Shown: positions 21,265 through 33,233 of the stretch, piece by piece
Layout: each line of letters starts with the position of its first letter
Numbering within the stretch: the stretch's first letter is position 1
NCBI GenBank assembly: GCA_022559985.1
Contig: JAFJTR010000074.1
Span: forward strand, 1-64,000
Direction: 5' to 3'
Length of the DNA: 64,000 bases
Source of the DNA: Parastagonospora avenae f. sp. tritici 18332-5
Lineage: Eukaryota > Ascomycota > Dothideomycetes > Pleosporales > Phaeosphaeriaceae
The notes under the pieces: model-generated
The model's database searches: none
Seen by the model: only the letters and a program-made list of their open reading frames with translations
What the model was told of the DNA's origin: nothing
Program-made: the position numbers and the translations under genes

Positions 21265-23120
21265 ATGCCAGGCCCATTGCCGCAGGTCGCTTACAAGCGC
21301 ATTTCCAAGCCTGAACTTGGCGAAAACAATTACCAAGGCTTCAAACCTGGCGAAGTCGAAATTGTGAAGAAGGGATCTCGACCATATGAAGGACGAGCAC
21401 TCGAAAGCGACATCCGGATAGACCACGATGTTGAAATCAAGGTCCGCGACGGATGCCGGTTGTACGCAGACATCTATCGACCTGCGGATGCGAAAGATGA
21501 CGAGAAGCTCCCCGCCGTCGTTAGCTGGTCATGTTATGGCAAGAAGTACTCCGCGCTCCACATGCTACCCATGTGTGTATGGAAATGCTGCGTGCCAAAA
21601 GAGGCTTTGAGTGGTCTGGAGAAGTTTGAAGGTCTAGACCCTGTCGAATGGTGTCCGCGTGGTTATGCTATCGTCTCTGTCGACTCTCGAGGCACAGGCG
21701 ACTCCGATGGATCAATCCCTCTCATGGGCTCCCAGGATGCCGAAGATTGTTACGATGTTATTGAAGCACTTGCGGCCATGCCATGGAGCAACGGGAAAGT
21801 TGGAATGGCTGGAAATTCTGCACTCGCTATTATCCAATGGCACGTGGCCTCGCTTCGGCCGCCCCATCTTGCTGCGATCGCGCCCTGGGAAGGGTCTGGA
21901 GATTTGTACCGTGAGCAGTTTTGCCGCGGCGGTATCTTTTCCATGTCGAATTTCGATCTCATCACAAAGTTCATCATCAAAACGAACAATCCAAATGGTG
22001 GCATCGAGGATATGGCCGAGATGTACCGACGACAGCCACTTTCAAACAACTACTGGGCCGACAAGCGACCGGACATGACGCAGATTGAATGTGCAGTGTA
22101 CATCAGTGGAAGCGACTTCAGCAGCATTCATACTATGGGTTCTGTAAGAGGATGGCTTGAAATCCCGCATGAGAAGAAGTGGATTCGATGGAGTTCGTAC
22201 CAGGAATGGTATGAGCTTTATTGCGTTAAACACTCACACGACGAGCTCAAAAGGTACTTCGACCGCTATCTCAAAGACGAAGAAAATGGCTGGGAAAGCA
22301 CCCCCAAAGTGCGCTGGTCAGCTTTGCAGTTCGGCGACCGCGAGGCGATCGACAATATTGAGTTCAGCGATTTCCCTATTCCTGAAACCGAGTACCATGA
22401 GCTCTACCTTTCGAATTCAGGCGTTACTGAGCAGCCTGCTTCCGCTTCCGAGGTCGTCTCGTACAACTCCGAAGACACAAAGTCGATTGCCGACTTCACT
22501 CACACTTTCAAGACCAAGACACGCCTTATCGGTCTTCCAAAAGCTGTTCTTTACATGTCTTGCCCGACTCACGACGATCTCAATGTGTTTGTCATATTGC
22601 GCAAGCGCGATGTAAATGGCAAACTCCTCATGCACCTCTGCTTTCCCTTCTCGGCAGTTCCAACAGGCATCAAGAGCATCGAGGAAATTCCCGAGAAGGA
22701 CCGACAAAGCACAAATCTGCATATTGGAAGCGTCGGCACTCTGCGCGCTAGTCATCGCAGGTTCCTTCCCGAGAAGTCGATCCACGAGCAATTCCCCTTC
22801 CATCCCCACGATGTTGAAGAGAAGATAACACCTGGCGAGGTGGTCAAGCTTGAGATCGGTATCTGGTCGATGGGTGTCGACTTTGATGCAGGAGAGTCTA
22901 TAAGTGTGCAGGTAAGTTTTGTGCATTTTACTACACCATTTAAACATGGGCTAATACAAAACAGGTCTCTGGCTCGTTCCCTGCCATTGCTGAATACACC
23001 GCATTCTCTACAGAGCGACCGGAGCATGAGAGGAATAAGGGTGAGCACAGGATCCACATAGGACCTGACACCCCGAGCCGGATAATCCTGCCCTTCGTCC
23101 CCATTCCTCAAGAGCCATAG
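21265..23120 (+). CDS. S15/CocE-NonD family alpha/beta hydrolase
   Basis: Exons 21265-22911 and 22965-23120 (53-base intron) give 600 aa. An alpha/beta-hydrolase domain begins near residue 50 (IKVRDGCRLYADIYRP). GYAIVSVDSRGTGDSDG precedes the nucleophile elbow MAGNSALA (Ser185), followed by APWEGSGDLYREQ, a block typical of CocE/NonD and X-Pro dipeptidyl-peptidase S15 enzymes. The C-terminal third is the jelly-roll X-Pro_dipeptidyl-peptidase C domain (VVSYNSED to the end, with LIGLPKAVLYMSCP). The usual role is ester or amide hydrolysis of small molecules; substrate unknown. It shares a promoter with PhyH copy 1, supporting a common pathway. Confidence 0.9.
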
Positions 23121-23999
23121 TGCATTAAACTGCAGTGTTTTGGGAAACCCTTGTTTTGGATCTTCGGGACACACCAAATCTTCTGGCTAGAGTTCGTCAG
23201 TGATACGACGAGCTACTAGCAACGATATACCAATCTGCGGATCTCTTTTCCGGTTTAGAACAGTTTACGTGTAATTGAACATATTTTGAACACATACGCA
23301 AGTCCAATGCCATGGTATCTGTGAATAATCTTCTATGATGCCTTCGAGTGCTCACATCTTCGACAAATCACGTGCGTGAGAAGAGACTGGTATCATGGCA
23401 GGCTTTGATGGCGCTCTGAGTGCTCTGCGTTGACGGTGAGCGCTGGCCGATAGTGAAGGTACAGGCTCAGCTGGGAACCTGGACCGAAGTTCGGAGCGAA
23501 GCTGCATCAGGATCTCCCGCTGCGATGCGTTAGCAATCGACTCCACCGCACTGGTTGTTCTTGAATCGCGGTTCCGATCTGACCTTGTCATGCACATGCG
23601 CCACTGCCCACTCTCCGAACGCTAAACCATATCGGGTTGCCGCGGCCGTTAGCCTTCATGCCGCGTGCTATTACCCCGCAAATACTTCCCCATAGTTGAC
23701 CCCAGTGTCTTGGAAAGTTCCGGGAAGTGGAGTCCAGCTGCGACCTGAGGAGTGACAGATGCATCGGTCGCAGTGGGAGCAGCTAAGGCCAGCTATTGGC
23801 ATGGCCGAGAAGCCACGACTTCGCCATGGAATGCTGGTTGTTTTAAGACAATGCAAATATCCAGGAAATGATTCTGTAGACTGAAAGTCGAACTGCTTCG
23901 CTCTCTGGTATCGGCGAGCGGGTTCATTTTCTAATATACTCGATTCGCCATCTACTCCTTTCCCAAAGTCATCCATCAATTTCCAACCACCCGAACGAC
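23121..23999. other. Intergenic, upstream of MFS transporter
   Basis: 879 bases with no supported gene; short frames only. Should contain the hydrolase 3' end and the MFS promoter. Confidence 0.5.
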
Positions 24000-25911
24000 A
24001 TGATGAGCACTAGGAAGGATGAAAAGCTAGTCGACTCGACGGTAGAGAGGTTCGAAAGCCTCTCTGCCGATGAGTCTGATGGTAAAAATGGCCTCCAGCC
24101 GACGGAGACGATGGGCACAGTGAGGTTCACTGAGGAGCAAGACATATATCTTGTGCCTGCCCCCAGTGCTGACCCACGAGGTAAACAGTTATATCAAAAG
24201 CTTCTCAAAGTCGCATCTAACAAGCTTCAGATCCTTTGAATCTGCCAAAATGGAGAAAAGTCGTGTTCATCTCCCTTGTGTCGATTTGTGGGTAAACCTC
24301 AACCATGGCCTACGTCGCTAATAATAAATCAGTCTCCAGTATCGGTCTCTCCATGGTGTCCGGTTTCGGCGGTCTCCTTGGATTCTATATCCCCGTATAT
24401 GCTGCTCATGGTGCAGACTACGCGGATATCACAGCGCTCATGACCTACCCTTCGATGTTCATGGGCGTTGGCTGCCTCCTCGCCACACCTCTGGCCCTGG
24501 CAGTTGGTCGCAGGCCTGTCTACCTTGGATCACTCGTTGTCCTGATTGTTGGAGCTCTCCTGGCAGCATATGCGAAGGATTACAATTGGCATTTGGGCGC
24601 TAGAATGGTGCTTGGCCTTGCCGCTGGTCAAAGTGAGGCACTGGTACCCATGATGATTCAGGTAAGTGAATGTTTTACACTATTGTAATTTCTACTCACA
24701 AGTCCCTACAGGAAATTCACTTCATGCACGAGCGAAGCACCTTTCTGATGTGGCAATCTGCAATTCAGACTGTGCTTTCGGCAGCCCTCATCATCTCTGC
24801 CTCGCCTCTTGCTGGCGCCATCGGTCCTGCTAACTGGTATATTCTTGGCGCGGGACTGTCAGCCGCCACACTAGTCGCTTCGATCTTCTTGGTGCCAGAA
24901 AGTCGCTATCCGCGGTCGCTCGTGGCCTACGGCCAGTACTCCGAGTCAGATAGTGATGAGAATGTGGACTACGTTGCACCGCCCGTTAAACTATCCGAGA
25001 GGCCTGCGCTAGATACTGTGCGGTACGAACCTCGGACACTCCGCTCAGATATGCGCTTGTTCGTAGGAGAGACGGATTGGGCCGAGGGCATGTGGGGATT
25101 CCTTGTAAGTTGGCCCACTCCTTTCGAGCCTCAATGCTGGTGAATACTGACCCACATCACAGCACACGTTCCAGATCCTACTCTTTCCCAACGTGCTCTG
25201 GGCATTCTGTCTCAACGGTCTCACAATGTAAGTCTCAAGCTAGCTACGCTGCATCATCATCTCTGACATTGTGAAAGCGGCATAAACATTGCCATCGGTA
25301 CCACTTACGGCAAAATTGTTACTTCTCCTCCATACAACTGGGGTCAGGATGCCGCATCTTACGTCAACGCTGGTCAGGTTATTGTTGCATTCGTGGCACT
25401 GCCTCTGCTTGGTAACGGCTCTGACATGGTGATCAAATGGCGCGCGAGGCGCAATGGCGGTGTCCACGAGCCCGAGAGCCGCCTACTCCTACTCTGGATT
25501 CCCGTCTGCATCGGCGTCATGTCTGCTGTACTATATGGTCAGGCAGGACAATATCCAGAGAAGTACCATTGGTTCGTCGTCGTCTTCGCCAACGCGGGCT
25601 ACTACTTCGCTTTCGTTGGAGCCAACATCTCTGCGATCACATACCTGCTCGACTCGTACCCCGCGCGCGCGGGCCCCGTCTTGGTCGTCATCACCGCTTT
25701 CCGTGGATTTGTCTCCTTCGGCACCAGCTATGGTGTAGCCAAGTTCATTGAAACTTCTGGCTATGACGGATCCTTTGGCACATATGCCGGCTTGACAGCG
25801 CTCTTCGGCGCCATCGGTATCTTGGTATTCATATATGGCAAACAGATCAGATCGTACACGGGACGATTCGCCACGAAGAAGCGCAGCGGGAAGCCTTCCA
25901 TGTCTCGTTGA
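24000..25911 (+). CDS. MFS transporter, DHA1-like efflux type
   Basis: Major facilitator superfamily transporter. Six exons: 24000-24180, 24231-24287, 24333-24661, 24712-25104, 25163-25227 and 25278-25911, giving 552 aa. The N-terminal cytosolic tail of about 65 residues is acidic and ends DPLNLPKWRK, the usual mark before helix 1 in this group. LATPLALAVGRRPVYLGS is the loop 2-3 signature. A long charged central loop (residues about 240-310) is followed by the second six-helix half (TTYGKIVTSPPYNWGQDAA, LLDSYPARAGPVLVVITAFRG). Intron 2 (45 bases) needs the donor GTGGGT at 24288 to stay in frame, so its exact edge is less certain. Located between the hydrolase and PhyH copy 2, it may export or import the pathway's compound. 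Confidence 0.9.
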
Positions 25912-26637
25912 ATGGTATTTGGAGTAACGCAGCCTAAAGAGCCGTCCTCATGAGATAATGGGAGGATCGACTGGACAGGTTCCAGAACATTGCATGAGGC
26001 AGAAAGACACGGCCGGACGGCAATTTATGATTATGACATAGTTTTGTGGAAACCAATGGAATAGTGGTACAATGAGTCCTCTTATTGGCTTGACTCTCGT
26101 TTTCCGCGTGATTTAAGATAGCATCAAACGTTGCCGAACCCTGAAATTCTAAAGGTATTGCAGAGACGAAGTTTGCGTTTCAGGTAAACCGGTAGAACAG
26201 TATGGCTTGGACTCTCTATTGAGGGAAAGCGTATGAATGTTCGAACCACTGTAAGTAGCGATATCGTTGGAAGTACATTATGATAAGACCTTGATCGCTC
26301 TTTGAAGAGGTAATTCGCTGTATACCAACGGTTTAAGTACTATCGTAGCAAGCGGGAATGACCTGCAACCATCTATCTGAACTCAAACGATACCGTACTC
26401 TTACCCGCCCACCAAGTTCGCATGGTCGGTGGGGACGGGTTATGTTTAAGCAAAGCAAGAAACCATATGTAGATCCTCATCTTAACAACAGGCTTCGTTA
26501 GATTCGACCATGATGAGTGAATAGTGTACACCGCGGAGACAAGTGGTGATGCTTCATCATTAAAAGCTGCATATGGGCTGGAAAGAATCACAACATGAAC
26601 AAGCAGGATGTACCTCAAACTCCTTTGAATACTAGAT
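25912..26637. terminator. Convergent 3' region between MFS and PhyH copy 2
   Basis: 726 bases between convergent stops; AT-rich, no supported gene. Confidence 0.4.
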
Positions 26638-27814
26638 CTAAGCCTTGATGTATGGGATTCCAGTGAGTTTGAAAGTGCGCTCGTTCATCACTGGCTTGTT
26701 CACAGGCTCAAGACGATTGTGCGGATCGTCTTCCCCATCCCGCTTTGCCACATTCGAGCCAGTGTGCCTCGCGTTGGGCCAGTGCGTAGTGCCCACCCAG
26801 CGCTGATATGCATCCTTCTTTCGCACAAGATCTTCTTGGGTAGCGTGTGCTACAGGCATGTAGCATGTGTACACGGCGAAGCGTGGTTGTTTTGTCTTTG
26901 GGCTCAGGTTGTAATGTGGTGTACGGGAGTCCCTGTTTCTGTGTTAATGTTTCGAAAAGGACTAGGCGCACGAGAGGATACTCACCAGAGCAGTAGGTCA
27001 CCAGGCTCTGCACAGACTTTCACCCACTTCAAGCCCTTTTTTTCGAGCCACTTCATGCCATTCTCAGTGAAGCCGAACCATTCCGGAGTCCATGCTGGGA
27101 TGCGTGGCTCATCGGCCATGTCTTTGTGGAACTCGTCAGACAGGAGATGGCCGCCGGGGCACACGATGAGTCCACCATCATCAGGACCGTTTGGTAGTAA
27201 GTTCACGAGACCTTGCATGCACCTGAAACCTGGCTTAGCTGGGTCCTGGTCCTGGTGGGGCCAGGGCTTGTTCGGAGCTATGTCTGTTCGACTGTTATTG
27301 TGATCAGCTAAACTCGTTATATACTTCAGGAAGGTATTACTCACTTGGGAAACCCAAAATTGATAGCGTCAAATGATACGATGAGATGTTTGTCGTTGTA
27401 TATCTTCTCAAATGCACCAACAACTCCAGGCTCGCCTCGCACAGCCCATGCAAAGTCTTCGTGAGTGACGGCATAGTTGAGACACATGCCCTTCTCGTTG
27501 ATGGCGGGTAGCCTATCCCTGTGGACTGTGGAAAGATCATTTCGATCGAATCCCAAGTTGCTAGCGCAATATCAGTCATCCGGAGATCCATTTCTTGACG
27601 CCACATCTTACAAGCCTTCGAGCCAATTGTACATTCGATTCGCATAGTCATCAGCCCTCTCTCGTGGAATCGCACCCTTCACGACGGCATAGCCATCTCG
27701 TGCCAGATCATCTCTCCAGTCGCCATACGATGTCGGTGAGCCATCGATTTTCATGGCGCCATCGTCGACAGCCTTGAGCGTCATGGCCGCGGTGTGTGTG
27801 GTGGTTGAGATCAT
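26638..27814 (-). CDS. PhyH-type Fe(II)/2-oxoglutarate dioxygenase, copy 2
   Basis: Exons 27612-27814, 27345-27560, 26986-27291 and 26638-26932 (introns 51, 53 and 53 bases) give 339 aa. The iron-binding residues are H152 and D154 in WPHQDQD, and the distal His in DSRTPHYNLSP; RFAVYTCYMP supplies the co-substrate arginine. The plan matches copy 1 across the protein: SYGDWRDDLARDGYAVVKG versus TYGDWRDEFHKYGCAVVKN, and FNLGFDRND versus FDLGFDPND. It has two more introns than copy 1 and low overall identity, so the duplication is old. Start: ATG at 27814; 27784 is an alternative, while the longer reading begins with TTG. Borders the relic of a second monooxygenase. Confidence 0.92.
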
Positions 27815-28217
27815 ACTTGCTATGTGTTGCACAAGCAAATTCTTCTGTGTTCAATGTTCAATGTTAAGTCCACTGCGAGGTTAATCTGACTACGAAACTG
27901 ATATAGTCGGACCGCAACGCCCCAGCAAGCCCACACAAGCTTATAGAAGCTGCCCATACGTTCCGATGCCTGCCCACATGAGCCGACAATGATGTTCCAG
28001 ACAGCGATCTTAGACTAAAACGGTTCGTGGCGTCCGTTCTGGCCCGTCTTAAGAAAACTGCATAATACCTAGGTGGTCTCTAGAATGACTGCTGGCACAG
28101 CAACAGTGCCAATCATGCCGTCCCCAATTATCATCACGTCTACCCTTACTACTTCTGCCGCGCTCGTCTTGCTCTATCGGCCACGTGCGTCCTGCGACAT
28201 GTTCCTGAACGCTATCC
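27815..28217. promoter_or_regulatory. Upstream region of PhyH copy 2 with shared motifs
   Basis: Contains CCGTTCTGGCCCGTC (28034-28048) and CCTAGGTGG (28068-28076). Both also stand upstream of PhyH copy 1, in the opposite order and at similar distance from the start codon (about 140-255 bases). Candidate pathway-specific control elements; not proven. Confidence 0.4.
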
Positions 28218-28661
28218 CAGATCATCACCGTGGGAGGAGATATTGCCGGTCCAGCAATTTCGCCTCAGTCCGACCACCAGTAGATGGGTCCAACAAACTA
28301 CTGCCGAGCAATCGAGTCTAGTGCAACGCTACTTTCTTCGTAACGAAGAATGCTTGCATCAGTCACATGATGCATCATGAGCTCCCCAGCCTGCAACTTG
28401 GAGAAGTACCACCCTGAAGATCCATGGCCATCAGAAGATTTCAAGATATATGAGCGAACAAAGGATAACACTTGGCGACACGGCGGATACTTCGAGTTTT
28501 TATGCCACCAAGATCTTGGTCGTTTCAAAGACTCAATTATGAGTGCTCATGCCGGGGTTGTAGAGGCATGCGTACTGGTCAAGCGGGGGTTGGCGCCGGG
28601 GTCCAAGACCGCAGCTTGCACTAAACCTGTCAAGCATGTACATAATTTCGATGTTCAATAA
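28218..28661 (+). pseudogene. Relic of a second FAD-dependent monooxygenase
   Basis: At 28218 the frame reads QIITVGGDIAGPAIS, a degraded copy of the flavin-binding QIIIVGGGIAGLAAA of the gene at 18073. A stop follows within a few codons. In the same frame, from 28377, the sequence PACNLEK...DFKIYERTKDNTW and then LCHQDLGRFKDSIMSAHAG resembles the region of the intact enzyme running from PNATRIL to WHRQDLHSYLMKIA, and ends at 28661. The remaining two thirds of the enzyme are gone. Next to PhyH copy 2, this mirrors the intact monooxygenase next to PhyH copy 1. The 94-codon open piece at 28377-28661 could still be translated, but no function is expected. Confidence 0.6.
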
Positions 28662-28901
28662 TTGTGAATTGTGGATATTCTTGTTGAATGTCATGCGTCG
28701 CACGATAGTTTGTGACTGTCGGTGACATTGCGGTCCTTTGCTGCCGCGGGATTGTGCCGCTTCGGTTGTGAAGGTCCAGACACCAAGTCACCCCGCATCA
28801 AGGCGAGTCAGGTGCGCCCACATTTTCCGAAGCCATTTCTCGTGAGACCCAATTACCCCAGGTTTCTTCCACTTGAGCCGCTTCCACTGCCCACCTTCGA
28901 A

Positions 28902-31773
28902 ATGTCAGCAGAAGTCGATGACACGATCGTCAGACCATCCAAGCGCATCCGGGAATCGCACAGCGTGAACAACGTGCATGCTCTGCAGTGTCAGGTATGT
29001 CACCGAACATACGATCGGATCGACCACCTGAACCGACACCTGGACTCACGTGAGTAAATAGAGCAGGCACTTTAGTAGCACCCTTAACCGAAGTCAGATC
29101 GGAATGAAAGATCCTTTCGCTGTAAGGAGTGTCCAGCAGCTTTCAACCGAAGGTCAGTGCGTTCCGTCCTTGCTGGAAAGACGGTTGATCGGACATGCTC
29201 CGTGAAGACGTCACTGCAGCCGGATGGCTTGAGACGAAATGAATGGCTGACGAAATCACTTTGGCTGCAGGGATCTGCTCCTACGACATCGTACCACACA
29301 TGCGAAAAATGCTGCAGAAGGCCAAGTTTGCCCTAATCGTTCAGTAGAAAGGGCAACAAAAGCATGCAACTCATGCGTGATCTCGAAAGTCAAATGTGAC
29401 AACTGTAGACCCTGCCAAAGGTGTCTGAAGCGCAATTTGGAGTGCACGACACGCATGCCCGATGCACAAGATGGATCAGTCAAAGCTTCAAGTCCGCGCG
29501 TCGAGCAAATTCCAGAGCCAACGACACAGGGAGGTCTGCAAACTGAACCGATTTATCCTGTGAATACATTCATGGATGTTGCAGCTGCCCATCAAGGAAT
29601 CTCGCACATCTACCAAGATGCACTTCATCAGCCATATGCGTTCTCCAACTTCTTTGAACAGATCATGGTGGACCAAGGAGACTTTCTGGCCATGGACTAT
29701 CTACAACCGCCTCCGGATCTGACCACTTGGCTACCCGAAGCTGATTGGTTCACTGAGGTCGACCTCTTTGGAGCCGACTTTGTCCCAGCCATTGACGATA
29801 CCTTTAATGCACCGCGGGTAGACTCTTGCACAGATGCGACTCCACCAGCGGGTGCGGTCACTGATGAAGCTCGGGGAACAAATAGTGGCGATGCAGTGAA
29901 GCGGCGACATGCTGTCTTCAGGCGATCACCATGGTTCTGGGTACCGGAACACAATCAAAACGCGTTCAGCGATCACGAAGGGATCACGTTGGATGAGCGA
30001 AACGTGGATCTCGCTTCATCCCCGCACCAGCCTCACTCCTCAAGCATTGTCATTCCTGGCCGCTTGTCACAACAAGGACGGGATCGCATCTACCACCTTG
30101 TATTGAAGACTGCGCATAGCCAGGTCTCAATATCGTCGTTTCCCTCCGCGGATTGCCTTGATAAACTTATCAAGGTCGGTATCGCGAAGCGGACAGAGGC
30201 TGATGCCTGGATCCATCCATATACGTTCGACGCTGAGACTTCTCGGCCAGAGTTTCTGACCGCACTAGTCGTCGCTGGATGCATCTGTTTTGGTATTCCG
30301 TCGGTGAACAAGACTGGACTTGTCCTCCAAGAAATAGTTCGAGTCGCTTTGAGAGAACTCGCAGAGCGCGACAACAGCGCTACGCGAGAACTGCAATATC
30401 TTCAAGCAATGATGCTCTGGCTCGATATTGGGGCATTTTGCGGCTTTCGTCGTAAGATGGAAATCGCCGAAAGCTCTCTCCAAGTGCTTGCCACTGCTTT
30501 GCGTCGGGCCGGTAGATTTGACGATGTTCGCTATCCTGTCACTCTACCCCAGCTGCATGATGAAGGAGAGGAGCTCAACACGAGATGGCGCCGCTGGATC
30601 GAACTTGAGTCTTACAAAAGACTCGTGTATCACCTTTTCGAACACGACATTTACATGACATTGATCAATCATCGTCAGCCACTTATCTCATGCGCGGAGC
30701 TTACATTGCCGCTTCCAGCTTCAGAGATGTTGTGGCTCGCACCATCGGCTGTAATCTGGAAAGCCCGTGTATTGAACAATTCTCCTTCCACTGTGCGACC
30801 CTCGATGCGGACCATCCTTCAAAATGAAGGATCAATCTCCTGCTTGCATGCGAATTTCGACTTGCAGATTGCCCGTTCGGCACAAATTCACGGGCTCGCA
30901 TCACAGGTCTGGGACCAATGTCAACAGACCGTACTACTCCAGGATTCGAGCGATCCATCATCGCAACTATGGTCTCGGTCACGACAGCAAAAGCTGTATG
31001 ATTCTCTCCGACACACTAACCTTACACTGAACGATTCGTCGGCCTTGACTTGCGCCTTTCATCAGTTTCTTCAGATGTTCCTGCATACAGACCTAGATGC
31101 GATTACCCGGTTTGCTGGCAAGTGCGGAGAAGAGGCTGCACACCGTGCTTACATTGCGCTGCAGCCATGGAGCAAATCCAAAGAAGCTCGGACAGCAATA
31201 GGTACGTACCACTAACCTTTCGTTGATATCACTGCTCTCCATTGAGGGCAAGTCTACTGCGAAACATTCGCTGACCAACGCGTAGCCCACGCCGGCCAAG
31301 TTCTGCATGCCGCCCGCGCCATTCCTCCATACCAAAATCGCGGCCAAGATTCATTCATAATCTACCACTCCATCATGGTACTTTGGACATATAGCATGAT
31401 GATGAACGACCATGCGCGCAAAACTGGCTCGAACACACCCGTCCGAACAGCACACGCAACAATGCAAAACCAAAACACACCTGTTTTCTTGGACGACGAC
31501 AGATCCACCAATCAATCCGCTATAGACGCATTTATTATGATGAATACAGGGACACCATGTCTTCGCGTCCCTTCGAAAACGTCAGCGCAGCAGGTAGACG
31601 ATGGTGTGGCATGTACTGAGATGTGTAGTCTCAAGCATCCGTGGCAGGTGATGAAGGCCGGTGTAGCGCTGCTTGAGGGAACACATCCTGATGTGGACAG
31701 GGAGACTGGCCCACCGTTGCTTCGTGCGTTGTGTGGGCTGATGGAAGAATTGGGTGGATTGAGATCGACATGA
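28902..31773 (+). CDS. Transcription factor with two C2H2 fingers and a Zn2Cys6 domain
   Basis: Exons 28902-29049, 29098-29152, 29271-31201 and 31286-31773 give 873 aa. The first C2H2 finger (CQVCHRTYDRIDHLNRHLDSH) is completed across intron 1, and the second (FRCKECPAAFNRRDLLLRHR..H) across intron 2. The six-cysteine binuclear cluster follows near residue 110 (spacing C-x2-C-x6-C-x5-C-x2-C-x6-C, ending CLKRNLEC). A long middle region resembles the fungal-specific transcription factor domain (WIHPYTFDAETSRPEFLTALVVAG, WRRWIELESYKRLVYHLFEHD). Nuclear regulator; with dioxygenase, monooxygenase, hydrolase and transporter genes on its left, a pathway-specific role is plausible. Start chosen as the first ATG giving a complete finger. 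The 118-base intron 2 is long for this locus. Confidence 0.92.
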
Positions 31774-32171
31774 CCGTTTGTCGGCATGAGGATTTTACTC
31801 TTACCATGACGCATCTGTATGCTCTATTTTCTAGGCGAGGTTTGACACGTTCCCAGCGCGTTTGCTTGATGGTATCGACCAGAGCTTGAGACAAAGCGTC
31901 TCAACCCACTCAACGTTCATGGAGCGAAGAAATGCTTCTAGTCGCGGTCCAAAGCGGACAGCACGCGACTGAGAGGGAAGGGCTCGTGGCTCACATCACA
32001 TGCGTCATCTGCATTGAGTATAGCTCCACAAGTGTGACAACTTTGTTTAATTCAAATGAGTGTGATCCCTTCATTCCATCATTCATTCATCGTCCACGCT
32101 GTCGTCAACGTCATAAGCTTCGTGAACCACACATCCCGCCGTTCTTCCCAAGTCGTGCTCGTAGTGAACCT
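31774..32171. terminator. Convergent 3' region, no gene seen
   Basis: 398 bases between the transcription factor stop and the small SMP-like gene stop. Short frames only. Confidence 0.4.
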
Positions 32172-32414
32172 CTACTTCTTCTCGTTTGCGGCCTTGTCCC
32201 CAGCGGCCTGTGCGCGGGCGGCAAAGCCCTCACCAGACATATCCTTGCCACCTTTGGCCTGCGAATAATAGTCAGTTTTCACAACTTCTGAATGGTTTGT
32301 GCAATCATAACTGAACTGGGTAGCCTGGACGCGGGACGCATCCGAAGAGCTCATCGCGTTCGACTTGGCGCCGCCCTGGTTGGCGGCACCGTTGTTGTTT
32401 GAGTTGGAAGGCAT
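32172..32414 (-). CDS. Small SMP-like (seed-maturation-protein-type) hydrophilic protein
   Basis: 80 aa, start ATG 32414; the longer frame starts with TTG. Very polar and Asn/Gln/Gly/Ala-rich. It shows the SMP-type blocks MSSSDASRVQATQ and AKGGKDMSGEGFAARAQAAG, which in relatives normally follow each other directly (pattern SSxDASRIQSSQAKGGxDMSSxGFAARAQ). Here 19 residues (FSYDC to DYYSQ) are inserted exactly between them, in frame. The insert ends TTCGCAG like a splice acceptor and starts just beside a GT, but removing GT..AG takes 58 bases and breaks the frame. Proteins of this type are linked to desiccation or stress tolerance in plants and to spores in fungi; the role here is inferred only. 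Confidence 0.65.
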   Translation of the reverse strand: MPSNSNNNGAANQGGAKSNAMSSSDASRVQATQFSYDCTNHSEVVKTDYYSQAKGGKDMSGEGFAARAQAAGDKAANEKK

Positions 32415-33233
32415 GTTGAGAAAGTGTTTGGTTTGGTTGTTTGAATTGTATTGAAGTGTGGGATTTTCGTGCTGAGCTCTCAAATGTCCTTCGAAAAAGC
32501 GGCCTTATATAGCATTTTCTTGCTCATAATATGATGAATGCTCTGCGTATATCGTACCTTGTTCACCATGTCATGATGTCGTATATTGCTCCAGCTGGCG
32601 CCTATAAGCCCCCCACGACGTTGAATGAAGCGCACCACATCCGATATCCGGGTGCTCAAGTGTACATCACTTGAGCTCTGTCCTAAACGAATGATTGCCA
32701 AGGCGAACAACGATAACGATGAGCTCGATATCTTGTCAGTGCAAGTGCAGTGTTACCGATGTTCCGTACGTCGTAGCAGTCATGATATTGCTTGCATGTT
32801 TTGTTATCGCGAAGACTCCAGCAATGTCTCTTTGCGGACGTCAAGCTGCAAGGTATCCCGCACCTTGGAATGCCGTAGCTCGCGCACACCTCTTTTTCAC
32901 TTCACTGATCCTACGAACTTTGCGGCATTAGATTACTTGCCGTGAAATATGATTCTAGATGCCAGTGAATACAACAGTATCAATTTTGACGTCAGGCTCG
33001 CACTCGATCAAGATCATGCAGGAGTCGTAACTAAAGGCTCGTGTGCCGTACATATTTCTGTATGTTTACGGTGTGATTTGTGTTTGTATCCTCTCCCAAC
33101 GCATCTAGAGCATCAGTAAGAAGCCGGGCCTTGCGTATTAAATAACTGCCGCTTAACGTGTCCTGTTGGAAGAGATCTGTGTACGCGGCGCCAGTTGAAG
33201 CGAAGAGTGGAGAGATACAGCCAGTCTCCATTT
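32415..33233. other. Intergenic, no gene seen
   Basis: 819 bases; short frames on both strands without recognisable domains. Contains the SMP-like gene's promoter and the 3' end of the monocarboxylate-type transporter. Confidence 0.5.
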
